From: Gynuella sp050296195
GTDB lineage: Bacteria; Pseudomonadota; Gammaproteobacteria; Pseudomonadales; Natronospirillaceae
Direction: 5' to 3' (one strand)
DNA: 64,000 nucleotides
Assembly: GCF_050296195.1 (NCBI RefSeq)
Contig: NZ_JBNKRB010000020.1
The position numbers and the translations under genes were made by a program. Below are positions 53,286 through 61,436 of the stretch, piece after piece. Position 1 is the first letter of the stretch. Each line of letters begins with the position of its first letter. The notes under the pieces are model-generated. The model was not told where the DNA came from. It was given only the letters and a program-made list of their open reading frames with translations, and did not search any database.

Positions 53286-54527
53286 TCAGCCCAGCTTCAG
53301 GTTGCTGACACCAACCAACCGGTCATAAAGCCAATACATCGCCAGAATCAATACCAATAGCAGAGAACCCAATGCCGCCGCCAGTTCCCAGTTATTGGAA
53401 GACTGCATATGGAACGCAATCAGATTACTGATCATTTGCCCATCAACACCACCAACCAGTGCTGGGGTAATGTAGTAACCGATGGAAATTATAAAAACCA
53501 GCAATGCCCCGGCACTGAATCCTGGAGTAGTCATCGGTAGATAGATACGCATAAAAGCTGGTATCGGTTTTGCCCCAAGCGACAGAGCCGCGCGGAAATA
53601 GCTTGGATCAATTCCCTTCATGACACTGTACAATGGCAAAATCATAAATGGCAGCAGAATATGTGTCATGGCAATAATAGTGGAAAACTTCGTATACAGA
53701 AGCTCCAGTGGCTCAGAAATAATATGCAATGACTGCAATACAGAATTGATAACTCCGTTCGTCTGCAATAAGGCCATCCATGCGGTAGTACGTACCAGCA
53801 GAGAGGTCCAAAATGGTAACAATACAAATACCATCAGAACATTTGCAGTCCTTTCCGGAGCATTGGCAAGATAATATGCTAACGGAAAACCTATTAACCC
53901 CGTCAGCAAAGTAATATAGAGTGCAATTCTAAGACTCTTGAGATAAAGATCGGTATAAATCTGGGTTTTTCGCGATACCACCTTCCCATTACTATTGCGT
54001 TCCATATCAACAGCCGTCAGGTAATAAGCACCGGTAAATACATTTCCTGCCTTTTTAATGGCACGCCATAAATTGGGGTTAGACCATCGTTTACTGGCAC
54101 CCAATAAAGCCTGATCTCCTTCGGTTTGCAACTTAACATCATCAAGCCGGCTCATTTTTCGGGCCGTGGATTTTATCAGACTGGATGCTCCAGGCGACGA
54201 ACGATTAATCTCTTCTGCCAATTTGCCAAACTTCTTAGTCTTTACCAACGTTTTCAGTTCACCAGCAAAAACCTGTAATGCATCCGGTTCGGGAATCGTA
54301 TTGCTCGCTTCGTCCCAGCCTTTCAGTTTCTGCAGCGTGGCCGGAATAAGTTCCGCGACAACCGGATGATACACACTGCGAAACAACATGGTTCCAATCG
54401 GCAACACAAAAGAAACAACAATAAATAACAGCAATGGTGCGACAAACAACAAAGCAGTTCGTCGGGCCTTTCGCTGAGTCCGGTCAAAGGTTCGTTTTTC
54501 TGATTGTGTTAGTTCAACCCCAGACAT
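53286..54527 (-). CDS. potB: Polyamine-type ABC transporter permease, PotB-like, enlarged first loop
   Basis: 413-residue inner-membrane permease, well above the 275-300 residues of E. coli PotB. The extra sequence lies between the first helix (LLFVAPLLLFIVVSFVLPI, about 28-50) and the second (about 200), about 130 residues of mostly polar helix with ETD-like acidic and lysine-rich stretches. The core shows LPFWTSLLVRTTAWMALLQ, the EAA loop ALSLGAKPIPAFMRIYLPMTTPG and ISIGYYITPALVGG, read in parts. The ATG follows AGGA by seven bases. It lies between potD and potC. Confidence 0.85.
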   Translation of the reverse strand: MSGVELTQSEKRTFDRTQRKARRTALLFVAPLLLFIVVSFVLPIGTMLFRSVYHPVVAELIPATLQKLKGWDEASNTIPEPDALQVFAGELKTLVKTKKFGKLAEEINRSSPGASSLIKSTARKMSRLDDVKLQTEGDQALLGASKRWSNPNLWRAIKKAGNVFTGAYYLTAVDMERNSNGKVVSRKTQIYTDLYLKSLRIALYITLLTGLIGFPLAYYLANAPERTANVLMVFVLLPFWTSLLVRTTAWMALLQTNGVINSVLQSLHIISEPLELLYTKFSTIIAMTHILLPFMILPLYSVMKGIDPSYFRAALSLGAKPIPAFMRIYLPMTTPGFSAGALLVFIISIGYYITPALVGGVDGQMISNLIAFHMQSSNNWELAAALGSLLLVLILAMYWLYDRLVGVSNLKLG

Positions 54528-54563
54528 CCAAATTTCCTAAATAATGTATGTTTTCTGAATCAA

Positions 54564-54599
54564 TCGACAGTCCAGAGTTTCTGCAACCCGGACTGTCGA
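54564..54599 (-). promoter_or_regulatory. Intercistronic stem-loop between potD and potB
   Basis: TCGACAGTCC (54564-54573) and GGACTGTCGA (54590-54599) form a ten-base stem with a 16-base loop, between the potD stop and the potB start. Binding-protein genes of ABC operons often carry such a structure, which stabilises the upstream message and lowers permease expression. Confidence 0.55.
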
Positions 54600-54618
54600 C
54601 GCTAATCGGCAACGTAGA

Positions 54619-55671
54619 TTATTTCAGCAACCACTCATTGAACTTTTCACCCAATGACTCGCCATAATCGGCCCAGAAAACGCTGGACGCATGCATGCCT
54701 TCGTCAAGATGAGCAGATGGCAGTTTGGATACCAGGTCTTTTTCAACATAAGCGTATGAAGACTTACGGGTTGGACCGTATGCAATGGAAGGCATTGCTG
54801 CCAATGGCTTGGAGCCAGTCGCAAAACGGATGAAGTCCTCAGCCAGCTTTTTATGCTTGGAACCTTTAACAATGGCCCAGACGTCAAGATCGTATACGTG
54901 ACCGTCCCAAACCATGACAAACGGCTTTTTATCTTTCTGAATGGCATCAAAGAAACGTCCGTTGGCAGATTGAACCATTACAGCACCACCATCATTGAGT
55001 AATTGTGGAGCCTGAGACCAACTGTCAAACCACACGATATCATTTTTGATACTATCCAGTTTGGCAAACGCACGGGCCTGTCCTTCTTCGGTTTCCAACA
55101 TCTCATACACCTTGTCAGCCGGAACACCATCTGCCAGCAGAGCCCACTCCATATTCACCTGAGGACGCTTACGCAAAGCGCGTTTTCCAGGAAATTTCTT
55201 GGTATCAAAAAAGTCTGCCATGGAGGAGGGATGTCCACCACCGATGGTTTCTGTGTTGTAAGCATATAGAATAGTCCAGACAATCTGAGCAACCCCACAT
55301 GGGTTTTCCAGCGCAGCAGGACTGAAATCTTCTTTAGCTGGCGTACCATCATCTCCTGGAGGCAGGGTATCCATTGGGAACTCCTCCAGTAGTCCTTCGG
55401 AGCAAGCCCGTTCCACATCAATAACCTCCATGTCGATGACATCCCATAAAATGTTTCCGCTCTCTACCTGAGACTTCAGTTCTGCAACACCGCCGGAATA
55501 ACTTTCAAACAACAATTTGTTGCCAGTTTTTTCCATAAACGGTTCCAGCATGGATTTCTGCTGTACGCCACCGTATGCACCGCCAAATGAAACAACCGTC
55601 ATCTGCTCAGCCAAAGCCGGCAGAGCTGTAGCCGCCAGCGACAAAGCAGCAATTTGAGCAAATCTCTTCAT
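54619..55671 (-). CDS. potD: Polyamine-type ABC transporter periplasmic binding protein
   Basis: 350-residue periplasmic solute-binding protein of the spermidine/putrescine group. The signal peptide MKRFAQIAALSLAATALPALA is followed by EQMTVVSFGGAYGGVQQKSML. Other family blocks are VIDMEVIDVERACSEGLLEEF, CGVAQIVWTILYAYNTET and the C-terminal AYGPTRKSSYAYV. The binding pocket cannot be judged precisely. The ATG is at 55671 with an AAGGA about nine bases upstream. It lies between potA and potB in the operon. Confidence 0.85.
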   Translation of the reverse strand: MKRFAQIAALSLAATALPALAEQMTVVSFGGAYGGVQQKSMLEPFMEKTGNKLLFESYSGGVAELKSQVESGNILWDVIDMEVIDVERACSEGLLEEFPMDTLPPGDDGTPAKEDFSPAALENPCGVAQIVWTILYAYNTETIGGGHPSSMADFFDTKKFPGKRALRKRPQVNMEWALLADGVPADKVYEMLETEEGQARAFAKLDSIKNDIVWFDSWSQAPQLLNDGGAVMVQSANGRFFDAIQKDKKPFVMVWDGHVYDLDVWAIVKGSKHKKLAEDFIRFATGSKPLAAMPSIAYGPTRKSSYAYVEKDLVSKLPSAHLDEGMHASSVFWADYGESLGEKFNEWLLK

Positions 55672-55746
55672 ATGTTACGTTCCTTTAGTCTAGTTATCGT
55701 TTTTTGCAACTTGAGAAGATTTTTCGCATCTTCAACAATCTGCCAG

Positions 55747-55829
55747 CGGAACATGGATGTTCCGACAGGATTAATGGTTATTGCAGCATCAACCCTGAAC
55801 GAAAAACAAAATCGCATGTTTTGTTTTTC
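55747..55829. promoter_or_regulatory. Run of stem-loops in the potA-potD intercistronic region
   Basis: The 200-base gap between potA and potD holds at least two perfect inverted repeats: CGGAACA and TGTTCCG (55747-55764, four-base loop), and GAAAAACAAAA with TTTTGTTTTTC (55801-55811 and 55819-55829, seven-base loop). They suggest processing or attenuation between the ATPase and binding-protein genes. Confidence 0.45.
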
Positions 55830-55871
55830 ATGTTTTGAAACACGTTTTCAACAAACGACAAAGCACCTTGA

Positions 55872-56978
55872 CTACGGCTTGTCCAAAGCCAAACCATTCT
55901 TGGTATGCCAAGTCAGTTCAGCTTTCTGGCCCGCGACAAAATGGGGAGCTTCGTGATCGTTCAATACTTTCACCATCAGTTCGGCACCATTCGCCAACTT
56001 AAAGAAATAACGAACGGAATCGCCAACATATAACCGGGTAATAAATTCCGCCGACACGACATTTTCATATCTTCGGTCTGCGGACACAATGAACAGCTTT
56101 TCAGGTCGTATAGCCAGCGCACAGGGCTGCCCCACAGCAGGACAATTAAGGGTCGCATCTGAGTTAATGACCGAACCATCAAAAAGTTTTATGGTTGCCA
56201 CACCATCGTTAATTTGCTGCACCGTACCAGCGATATGGTTGTTTTCACCAATAAAATCCGCCACAAAACTGTTTGCCGGACGCTCATATAACTCTGCTGG
56301 AGGGGCACATTGCTGAACCACACCATCATTGAAGACGGCAATACGGTCAGACATGGTTAATGCTTCAGTTTGATCATGAGTCACGTAAATAGCGGTAAAA
56401 CCAAACTGTTCGTGTAATCGTTTGATTTCAAACTGCATTTGCTCACGTAGGTTTTTATCGAGTGCACCCAGAGGCTCATCCATTAACACAATGCTGGGCT
56501 CAAAAATTAAGGACCTGGCCAGCGCAACACGCTGCTTCTGTCCACCAGACAACTGCCCCGGATAGCGATCACCGTAACGACTCAACTCCACCAGATCCAG
56601 TGATGCCTGCACGGCCGTATTTATGTCTGAGGAACTCATCTTGCGGACTTTAAGAGGATAAGCAAGATTTTCTGCAATCGTCATGTGAGGGAATAATGCA
56701 TAGTGCTGAAACACCATGCCAATATTTCGGTGATAAGGCGCTATGTCCTGAACAGATCTACCATTAATTTCAATACTTCCGCTTGTAACATCCTCGAAAC
56801 CGGCAAGCATCATAAGACACGTTGTTTTGCCAGAACCTGATGGTCCTAGCAGAGTCACAAATTCACCTTTTTGAATGTCCAGGCTGAAATCCTTAACAAC
56901 CAGATTTTTGTTATCGTAGCTCTTCTTAACGTTCACAAACCGGACATACTTGTCATCTTCGCTAAGCACTGCCGTCAC
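55872..56978 (-). CDS. potA: Polyamine-type ABC transporter ATP-binding protein
   Basis: 368-residue ABC ATPase. Walker A is LGPSGSGKTT, the Q-loop is VFQHYALFPHM, the signature is LSGGQKQRVALARSL, Walker B is SIVLMDEPLGALD and the switch is YVTHDQTEALT. A C-terminal TOBE-like region follows (FIGENNHIAGTVQQI and ALAIRPEKLFIV). The GTG at 56978, seven bases behind GAGG, is chosen over a longer frame starting at 57032. It is first in the potA-D-B-C operon, and a near-consensus NtrC site with A-tracts lies 270 bases upstream. Confidence 0.9.
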   Translation of the reverse strand: MTAVLSEDDKYVRFVNVKKSYDNKNLVVKDFSLDIQKGEFVTLLGPSGSGKTTCLMMLAGFEDVTSGSIEINGRSVQDIAPYHRNIGMVFQHYALFPHMTIAENLAYPLKVRKMSSSDINTAVQASLDLVELSRYGDRYPGQLSGGQKQRVALARSLIFEPSIVLMDEPLGALDKNLREQMQFEIKRLHEQFGFTAIYVTHDQTEALTMSDRIAVFNDGVVQQCAPPAELYERPANSFVADFIGENNHIAGTVQQINDGVATIKLFDGSVINSDATLNCPAVGQPCALAIRPEKLFIVSADRRYENVVSAEFITRLYVGDSVRYFFKLANGAELMVKVLNDHEAPHFVAGQKAELTWHTKNGLALDKP

Positions 56979-57077
56979 AGTAATACCTCTATTATTATAA
57001 TTACCCTTATATAAAAGACATCTAAGGCCCAATAGTGGACAGAGTCTTTATTGGTTATGCATCTGGTTACGCTGTTA

Positions 57078-57093
57078 TACAACTTCCATGCCT
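57078..57093 (-). promoter_or_regulatory. Weak sigma-54-like promoter element for potA
   Basis: On the minus strand AGGCATGGAAGTTGTA has GG and GT ten bases apart, against the sigma-54 pattern TGGCAC-N5-TTGC. The -12 GC is GT and the T before GG is A, so the match is partial. It lies 100 bases before the potA GTG and about 165 bases from the NtrC-like site, an ordinary enhancer distance. Confidence 0.3.
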
Positions 57094-57168
57094 AGATAGC
57101 CGAAACAATGGTTATAGTGTTTTCAACCAAATACCCCCCCAAAAAAACCATATTTGTTTTGCGGTTTC

Positions 57169-57188
57169 ACAAAAAAAAGTTTTTTTGT
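57169..57188. promoter_or_regulatory. A-tract/T-tract pair between NtrC-like site and sigma-54-like element
   Basis: ACAAAAAAA (57169-57177) and TTTTTTTGT (57180-57188) form a near-continuous A8/T7 tract. Such tracts bend DNA and often sit between an enhancer and a sigma-54 promoter, where they favour looping. The reading here is inference. Confidence 0.4.
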
Positions 57189-57246
57189 ACATCTGGCAAA
57201 ATTTCAGCACCTGTGAAATGTAAAAGCATCCAGGTTTCTGACCTTA

Positions 57247-57265
57247 TGCACCCCAAATTGGTGCA
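57247..57265. promoter_or_regulatory. Near-consensus NtrC binding site
   Basis: TGCACCCCAAATTGGTGCA has the form TGCACCC-N5-TGGTGCA. The consensus is TGCACCA-N5-TGGTGCA, so one position differs. It lies upstream of the pot operon only; the YbhB gene on the other side ends toward it. It would mark the operon as nitrogen-regulated. Confidence 0.7.
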
Positions 57266-57428
57266 TATTCCCTGTTCCAATCAGTAACAATTATTCAAGC
57301 ACTCAGATCAATAAGTTCTTAATTACACGAAGATATACAGAGATACATGAAACGGCAGCGTGCCAATGGAAGACCTTAATCATCCAATACAACAACCAAA
57401 GAAGAGTATTCATAGATTGGAAAAAGTA

Positions 57429-57464
57429 TTTGCCCTGAAGCATTTATCAGGTTTTCAGGGCAAA
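57429..57464 (-). terminator. Rho-independent terminator of the YbhB-like gene
   Basis: TTTGCCCTGAA (57429-57439) and TTCAGGGCAAA (57454-57464) form an 11-base stem with a 14-base loop; read on the minus strand it is followed by TACTTTTTCC. It lies just beyond the stop at 57476. Confidence 0.8.
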
Positions 57465-57475
57465 CAATGAACTAT

Positions 57476-57955
57476 TCAATCGCGCTGATAGGTACCAACC
57501 AAACGATTCATACCAAGAGCATAAGGCTCTACTGCGTCCAACAATTGCCACAGAGTCAGTCCGGCTGGCAATTTTGGTGCATCTTTCAAAGCAATTACCC
57601 AAAAATAGTAATGATGAAGCCCATGACCATTGGGAGGCATGGGTCCGGTATATCCTGTGCTACCCGCGTCATGAACACCTTGGGTAAACAGCTCTGTCGC
57701 CTCCTCGAGGTGGGTGACATCTGCGGGAATGTTGTACAGCACCCAATGAACAAATCCGTAACTGCCGCCTCGAGATATCAGGGGTGCATCCGGATCATGG
57801 CAAATGACAGCATACCCATTTGTGCCATCCGGGGAGTTTTTCCAGGATAATGATGGCGAAACATTTTCAGCCTCGCCTGTATGTTTTGCAGGTATTTTTC
57901 CGACATTATCAAAAGCATCGCTTTGAAGTTGCATCGCTGATAGCGCAAAACCCAT
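57476..57955 (-). CDS. YbhB/YbcL family phosphatidylethanolamine-binding-like protein
   Basis: 159-residue PEBP/Raf-kinase-inhibitor-like protein. The family's pocket motifs CHDPDAP near residue 53 and GFVHWVLYNIP, and then GYTGPMPPNGHGLHHYYF near 100, are clear. It has no signal peptide, so it should be cytoplasmic. Bacterial YbhB/YbcL proteins have no agreed function. The ATG follows GGAGG by seven bases, and a terminator follows. The dienelactone-hydrolase-like gene lies 98 bases upstream in the same direction. Confidence 0.9.
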   Translation of the reverse strand: MGFALSAMQLQSDAFDNVGKIPAKHTGEAENVSPSLSWKNSPDGTNGYAVICHDPDAPLISRGGSYGFVHWVLYNIPADVTHLEEATELFTQGVHDAGSTGYTGPMPPNGHGLHHYYFWVIALKDAPKLPAGLTLWQLLDAVEPYALGMNRLVGTYQRD

Positions 57956-58053
57956 AAATAGACCTCCTATAATAAAGCTCAGTAATATTCCGGCTCCTGG
58001 GCTGGGGCGTATGCTCCAGCCCTTTCACCAGACGTTATTGGAAAGGAATTCAC

Positions 58054-58794
58054 TCAACCTGTCACCATCGTCAAAAATTCGGTAAAACGTTGCCACGATT
58101 TTTCATCAGCATCTTTCCGGTATGAAGGTGCCCCAAAAACTGTAAATGCATGAGGCGCACCACTGAAAGTAGTCATCTCATGCTGAATACCAGCCTGCTC
58201 AAGCTCTGTGGCCAACTGCGCAAACTGACCCATGGAAACAACGGTATCTGCGGTACCATGAAGAATCTGCAAACTACCTTGGGCTTTACTGTAATCTTGA
58301 CCTTCTGGCGTTTGTAAACCACCATGAAATGTTACATAACCTTTAGCCGGTACTCCTGAGCGGGCCATCTCCAGCGCCGCAGCTCCACCAAAGCAGTACC
58401 CCATTACAACCAAATTATCGATATTGCCTCCCTGGTCACCTGCGGTTTGTAATGCACCAACCAGCAAGGTTCGCATACGATGACGATCCTGATATAGCTC
58501 TCCAGTGTGTTGACGCTTGTCCGCGACGAGAGTTGGGCGGATGCCGGCACCAAACAGATCTGCAGCAAATACCGAATACCCCATTTCTGCCAACATATCG
58601 GCTCGCTGCATCTCGTAATCCGTCAATCCATCCCAATCGTGGAGCAGAAGTACCAATGGTGCGTTTTTTCCTGAATGAACATAGTACCCCTGAAAGGATT
58701 CATCCGCGACGGTATAAGTTATGTCCTTTCCTGATGCCGCAAACAGCAGCGGCGAACACAACATAATAATCAAAAAGGCCAATATATGTTTCAT
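58054..58794 (-). CDS. Secreted dienelactone hydrolase family protein
   Basis: 246-residue alpha/beta-hydrolase with a signal peptide MKHILAFLIIMLCSPLLFAA, so it is exported to the periplasm, unusual for this family. The nucleophile elbow is GYCFGG (Cys), the acid is probably the Asp of HGTADTVV and the base the His of GAPHAF. FHGGLQTP and LHDWDGLTDYEMQRADMLAEMGY also match dienelactone hydrolases. Dienelactone itself is unlikely as the substrate because no aromatic-degradation genes are nearby. The ATG has GGAG seven bases upstream. Confidence 0.88.
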   Translation of the reverse strand: MKHILAFLIIMLCSPLLFAASGKDITYTVADESFQGYYVHSGKNAPLVLLLHDWDGLTDYEMQRADMLAEMGYSVFAADLFGAGIRPTLVADKRQHTGELYQDRHRMRTLLVGALQTAGDQGGNIDNLVVMGYCFGGAAALEMARSGVPAKGYVTFHGGLQTPEGQDYSKAQGSLQILHGTADTVVSMGQFAQLATELEQAGIQHEMTTFSGAPHAFTVFGAPSYRKDADEKSWQRFTEFLTMVTG

Positions 58795-59283
58795 AATCCA
58801 TCTCCAGTTACGTTGATCAAAAACTCTGAAAACACTATTTGAAACAGCGCCAGTGTTTAATTTCTCAAATCTTCATTACTGCAGAAAGACTTCGGCTAAG
58901 TGACGGATACGTCCCCATCAGTGATACGTGTCTTAGTCTACACAACACTGTTGTGCTTTCAGAGACTCATGGAAGTTATGCTTATTTTCAGTGCCTGCCA
59001 AATGTACTAACCCACACAAGGAATTCATAGGATCCGGCCTCATCAATATCTGTCACTGCGACTTTTTTGGGACCTCTACCACCTCCAACACAAGCAGGTG
59101 ACGATAGTCTAAAACGATTTCTGAGGTTCATGACAAGCTTTTTGCGCAGGATTTGCAGTCATGATAGAAATCACACATCCGGGAGCAGCCATCTTCGATG
59201 AAGATGGCCGAAGATTGACACATAACACGAGAGAAACGTTATCAATACGCACAAAACTGAAATCAGGTAAGAGCGGAAACGGC
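58795..59283. other. 489-base gap between the ion channel and dienelactone hydrolase genes
   Basis: No credible gene. It has a perfect palindrome CACAACA-C-TGTTGTG (58941-58955), a candidate operator, and a GCCATCTTC/GAAGATGGC stem with a three-base loop (59188-59208) without a T tract. Both flanking genes point left, so the stretch should hold the hydrolase promoter and the channel's 3' end. Confidence 0.45.
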
Positions 59284-60090
59284 TTATTTAAGCCGTTCGA
59301 TCAGAATATCAACTTTTTGCTGCAACACCTGAATCTGTTCTGCCATATCCGCACGTTCCTGATGAGCATTGGCTTGTTCACGCGCATTCTGCTCCGCACT
59401 CATGACTTCCAAAATCGCACCAACCATCATATTCAAAAATACAAATGCGGTCAGAAATATAAATGTCAGATAATAAATCCAGCTGAGTGGATAGGTATCC
59501 ATGGTTTCATACATGACATCAGTCCAGTCCTCAAAAGTTGCCACCCTAAAAAGAGTCAACATGGAGATAGTGACATCCCCCCACAAAACTTCATTAATTG
59601 AGTGGAAAAACAACGACCCGATCGCAGCGTAGATATAGAAAATAATAAACATCAGTACGGCAATATATCCCATCCTTGGAATCGCTTTGAACAGAGAGTT
59701 AATCAGAAAGCGCAGGTCTGGAATCACAGAAACCAATCGTAATACCCGGAAGATTCTTAATAACCGGCCAATCAGCACTGCATCAGCATTCTCCAGTGGG
59801 ATCAGACTACCGACAACAACCAATGTATCAAAGATATTCCAACCATCGAGAAAAAACCGCTTTTTATTATCATGCACAATAAAACGCAAAAGAATTTCCA
59901 CCAGAAAGAAAAACGTAATCGCAGTATCGAGTCCTTCGAGCACATGCTCGAAAACAGTCGGCAAATTATAGGTTTTGGCCCCGGTGGTCAGCGCGGACAA
60001 AACGATAATCGCAATCACCCCACCCTGAAATAGCTTGCTCGCCTCTACCTGCTTGAGGCTGTTAAATATCAAGTTCTGCTGTTGTGTCAC
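59284..60090 (-). CDS. Single-domain voltage-gated cation channel (NaChBac-like) with acid-rich filter
   Basis: 268-residue inner-membrane protein with six segments, one voltage-sensor and one pore. S4 has arginines R109, R112, R115 and R118 at every third residue, the standard gating charges. The pore filter is TFEDWTD at 185-191; NaChBac/NavAb-type channels usually have TLESW. The extra Asp residues at positions 188 and 191 resemble changes that give calcium preference in engineered NavAb, so selectivity may be calcium or mixed. A C-terminal coiled coil (about 228-268) fits tetramer assembly. The GTG at 60090 lies seven bases behind GAGAA. No partner gene is nearby. Confidence 0.88.
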   Translation of the reverse strand: MTQQQNLIFNSLKQVEASKLFQGGVIAIIVLSALTTGAKTYNLPTVFEHVLEGLDTAITFFFLVEILLRFIVHDNKKRFFLDGWNIFDTLVVVGSLIPLENADAVLIGRLLRIFRVLRLVSVIPDLRFLINSLFKAIPRMGYIAVLMFIIFYIYAAIGSLFFHSINEVLWGDVTISMLTLFRVATFEDWTDVMYETMDTYPLSWIYYLTFIFLTAFVFLNMMVGAILEVMSAEQNAREQANAHQERADMAEQIQVLQQKVDILIERLK

Positions 60091-60248
60091 TAATTGGTTC
60101 TCATATTACGGTTAGCACCAAAGCCATTGATTATGGTTTTCTGAATACTCCTCCCAACAAACCTTATAAAAACCAAGGATATGCAGAAGGATCAACGGGA
60201 TCTCAAAGAGCGCAAGGAGCAGCACACAGACGACCCTTCCATAGACAT

Positions 60249-60276
60249 AAAAAAGGCTCCCGAGGGAGCCTTTTTT
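60249..60276 (-). terminator. Rho-independent terminator of fba
   Basis: GGCTCC (60255-60260), a four-base loop and GGAGCC (60265-60270) with flanking A and T runs of six (60249-60254 and 60271-60276). It lies 20 bases after the fba stop and is a strong intrinsic terminator; the A and T runs may let it act in both directions. Confidence 0.85.
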
Positions 60277-60295
60277 ATCATTGATTAACGAAAAA

Positions 60296-61375
60296 TCAAT
60301 AACGATCAATACAATTCAGTTCAGCGAATGCCTGTTCCAGTCGCTTAACCATGCCATCCTGAGCCTTACGCAACCAGACACGCGGGTCATAAAACTTCTT
60401 ATTGGGCTTGTCGTCACCCTCAGGATTACCGATTTGCCCCTGCAGATAGGCTTCATTGGCCTGGTAGTACTCACGTACACCATTCCAGGTAGCCCACTGG
60501 GTATCGGTATCAATGTTCATTTTGATGACACCATAGGAAATGGATTCCTCGATTTCAGCAGCAGAGGAACCGGAGCCACCATGGAATACAAAGTTGAGGC
60601 TCTTTTCTGCAAGACCGAATTTTTCGGAACAGAATTTTTGTGAGTTATCCAGAATTTTTGGCGTCAGTTTCACATTACCAGGCTTGTATACACCATGAAC
60701 ATTTCCGAATGATGCCGCAATGGTAAAACGAGGGCTGACAGCACTCAGTTTTTCATAGGCATAGGCAACTTCTTCAGGTTTGGTGTACAGGTCAGCGGTG
60801 TCCACACTGCTGTTATCAACACCATCTTCTTCACCACCGGTTACACCCAGTTCGATTTCCAAAGTCATGCCTATTTTGGACATGCGCTCAAGATAACGGG
60901 CTGAAATTTCCATGTTTTCTTCCAGAGACTCTTCTGACAGATCGAGCATATGAGAAGAAAACAAAGGCTTACCGGTTTCCGCAAAGTGCTTTTCACCAGC
61001 GTCAAGCAATCCATCGATCCATGGCAACAGTTTTTTGGCAGCATGGTCAGTATGCAGAATTACGGGAACACCATAAGCCTCTGCAACAGTATGTACATGC
61101 TTAGCACCAGCAATAGCACCAAGTATCTGTGCGCCCTGACCTTCCAACTTAACGCCCTTACCGGCAAAAAAACCAGCACCGCCGTTAGAGAACTGCACGA
61201 TCACAGGAGAATTGACTTTTGCGGCCGCTTCCATCACTGCATTAACAGAATCAGTACCCACACAATTGACAGCCGGGAGTGCAAAATGGCCGGCTTTGGC
61301 CAGTTCAAAGATTTTCTGTACATCATCACCAGTGGCGACACCGGGTTTTACAAAATCGGATATTTTCTGTGACAT
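60296..61375 (-). CDS. fba: Class II fructose-1,6-bisphosphate aldolase
   Basis: 359-residue zinc-dependent aldolase, class IIA, of glycolysis and gluconeogenesis. Zinc ligands lie in LHTDHAAKK (near 110), FGNVHGVY (near 226) and FVFHGGSGS (near 265). Other blocks are PVIVQFSNGGAGFFAGKG and the MNIDTDTQWATWNG substrate region. The ATG follows AGGA by seven bases and is 61 bases behind the pgk stop, so the two are probably one operon, as in E. coli, though gapA/epd is not in the window. A strong terminator follows. Confidence 0.96.
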   Translation of the reverse strand: MSQKISDFVKPGVATGDDVQKIFELAKAGHFALPAVNCVGTDSVNAVMEAAAKVNSPVIVQFSNGGAGFFAGKGVKLEGQGAQILGAIAGAKHVHTVAEAYGVPVILHTDHAAKKLLPWIDGLLDAGEKHFAETGKPLFSSHMLDLSEESLEENMEISARYLERMSKIGMTLEIELGVTGGEEDGVDNSSVDTADLYTKPEEVAYAYEKLSAVSPRFTIAASFGNVHGVYKPGNVKLTPKILDNSQKFCSEKFGLAEKSLNFVFHGGSGSSAAEIEESISYGVIKMNIDTDTQWATWNGVREYYQANEAYLQGQIGNPEGDDKPNKKFYDPRVWLRKAQDGMVKRLEQAFAELNCIDRY

Positions 61376-61436
61376 ATCGAATTCCTGATTGTTACAAGAG
61401 TTTATAAATCGTCGTAATCAGCTGGGCTTGTTTGTC

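Larger units (their letters stand above)
56979..57475. other. 497-base upstream regulatory region of the pot operon
   Basis: No gene is seen. It holds the NtrC-like site (57247-57265), the sigma-54-like element (57078-57093), the A-tract pair at 57169-57188 and the terminator of the converging-side YbhB gene (57429-57464). Its AT-rich character and lack of open frames fit a long promoter region for potA. Confidence 0.55.

Noticed and set aside
57194..57209. Plus-strand GG-N10-GC sigma-54-like element (TGGCAAAATTTCAGCA)
   Set aside because: No gene follows on that strand before the converging YbhB terminator, and the body of the match is weak.
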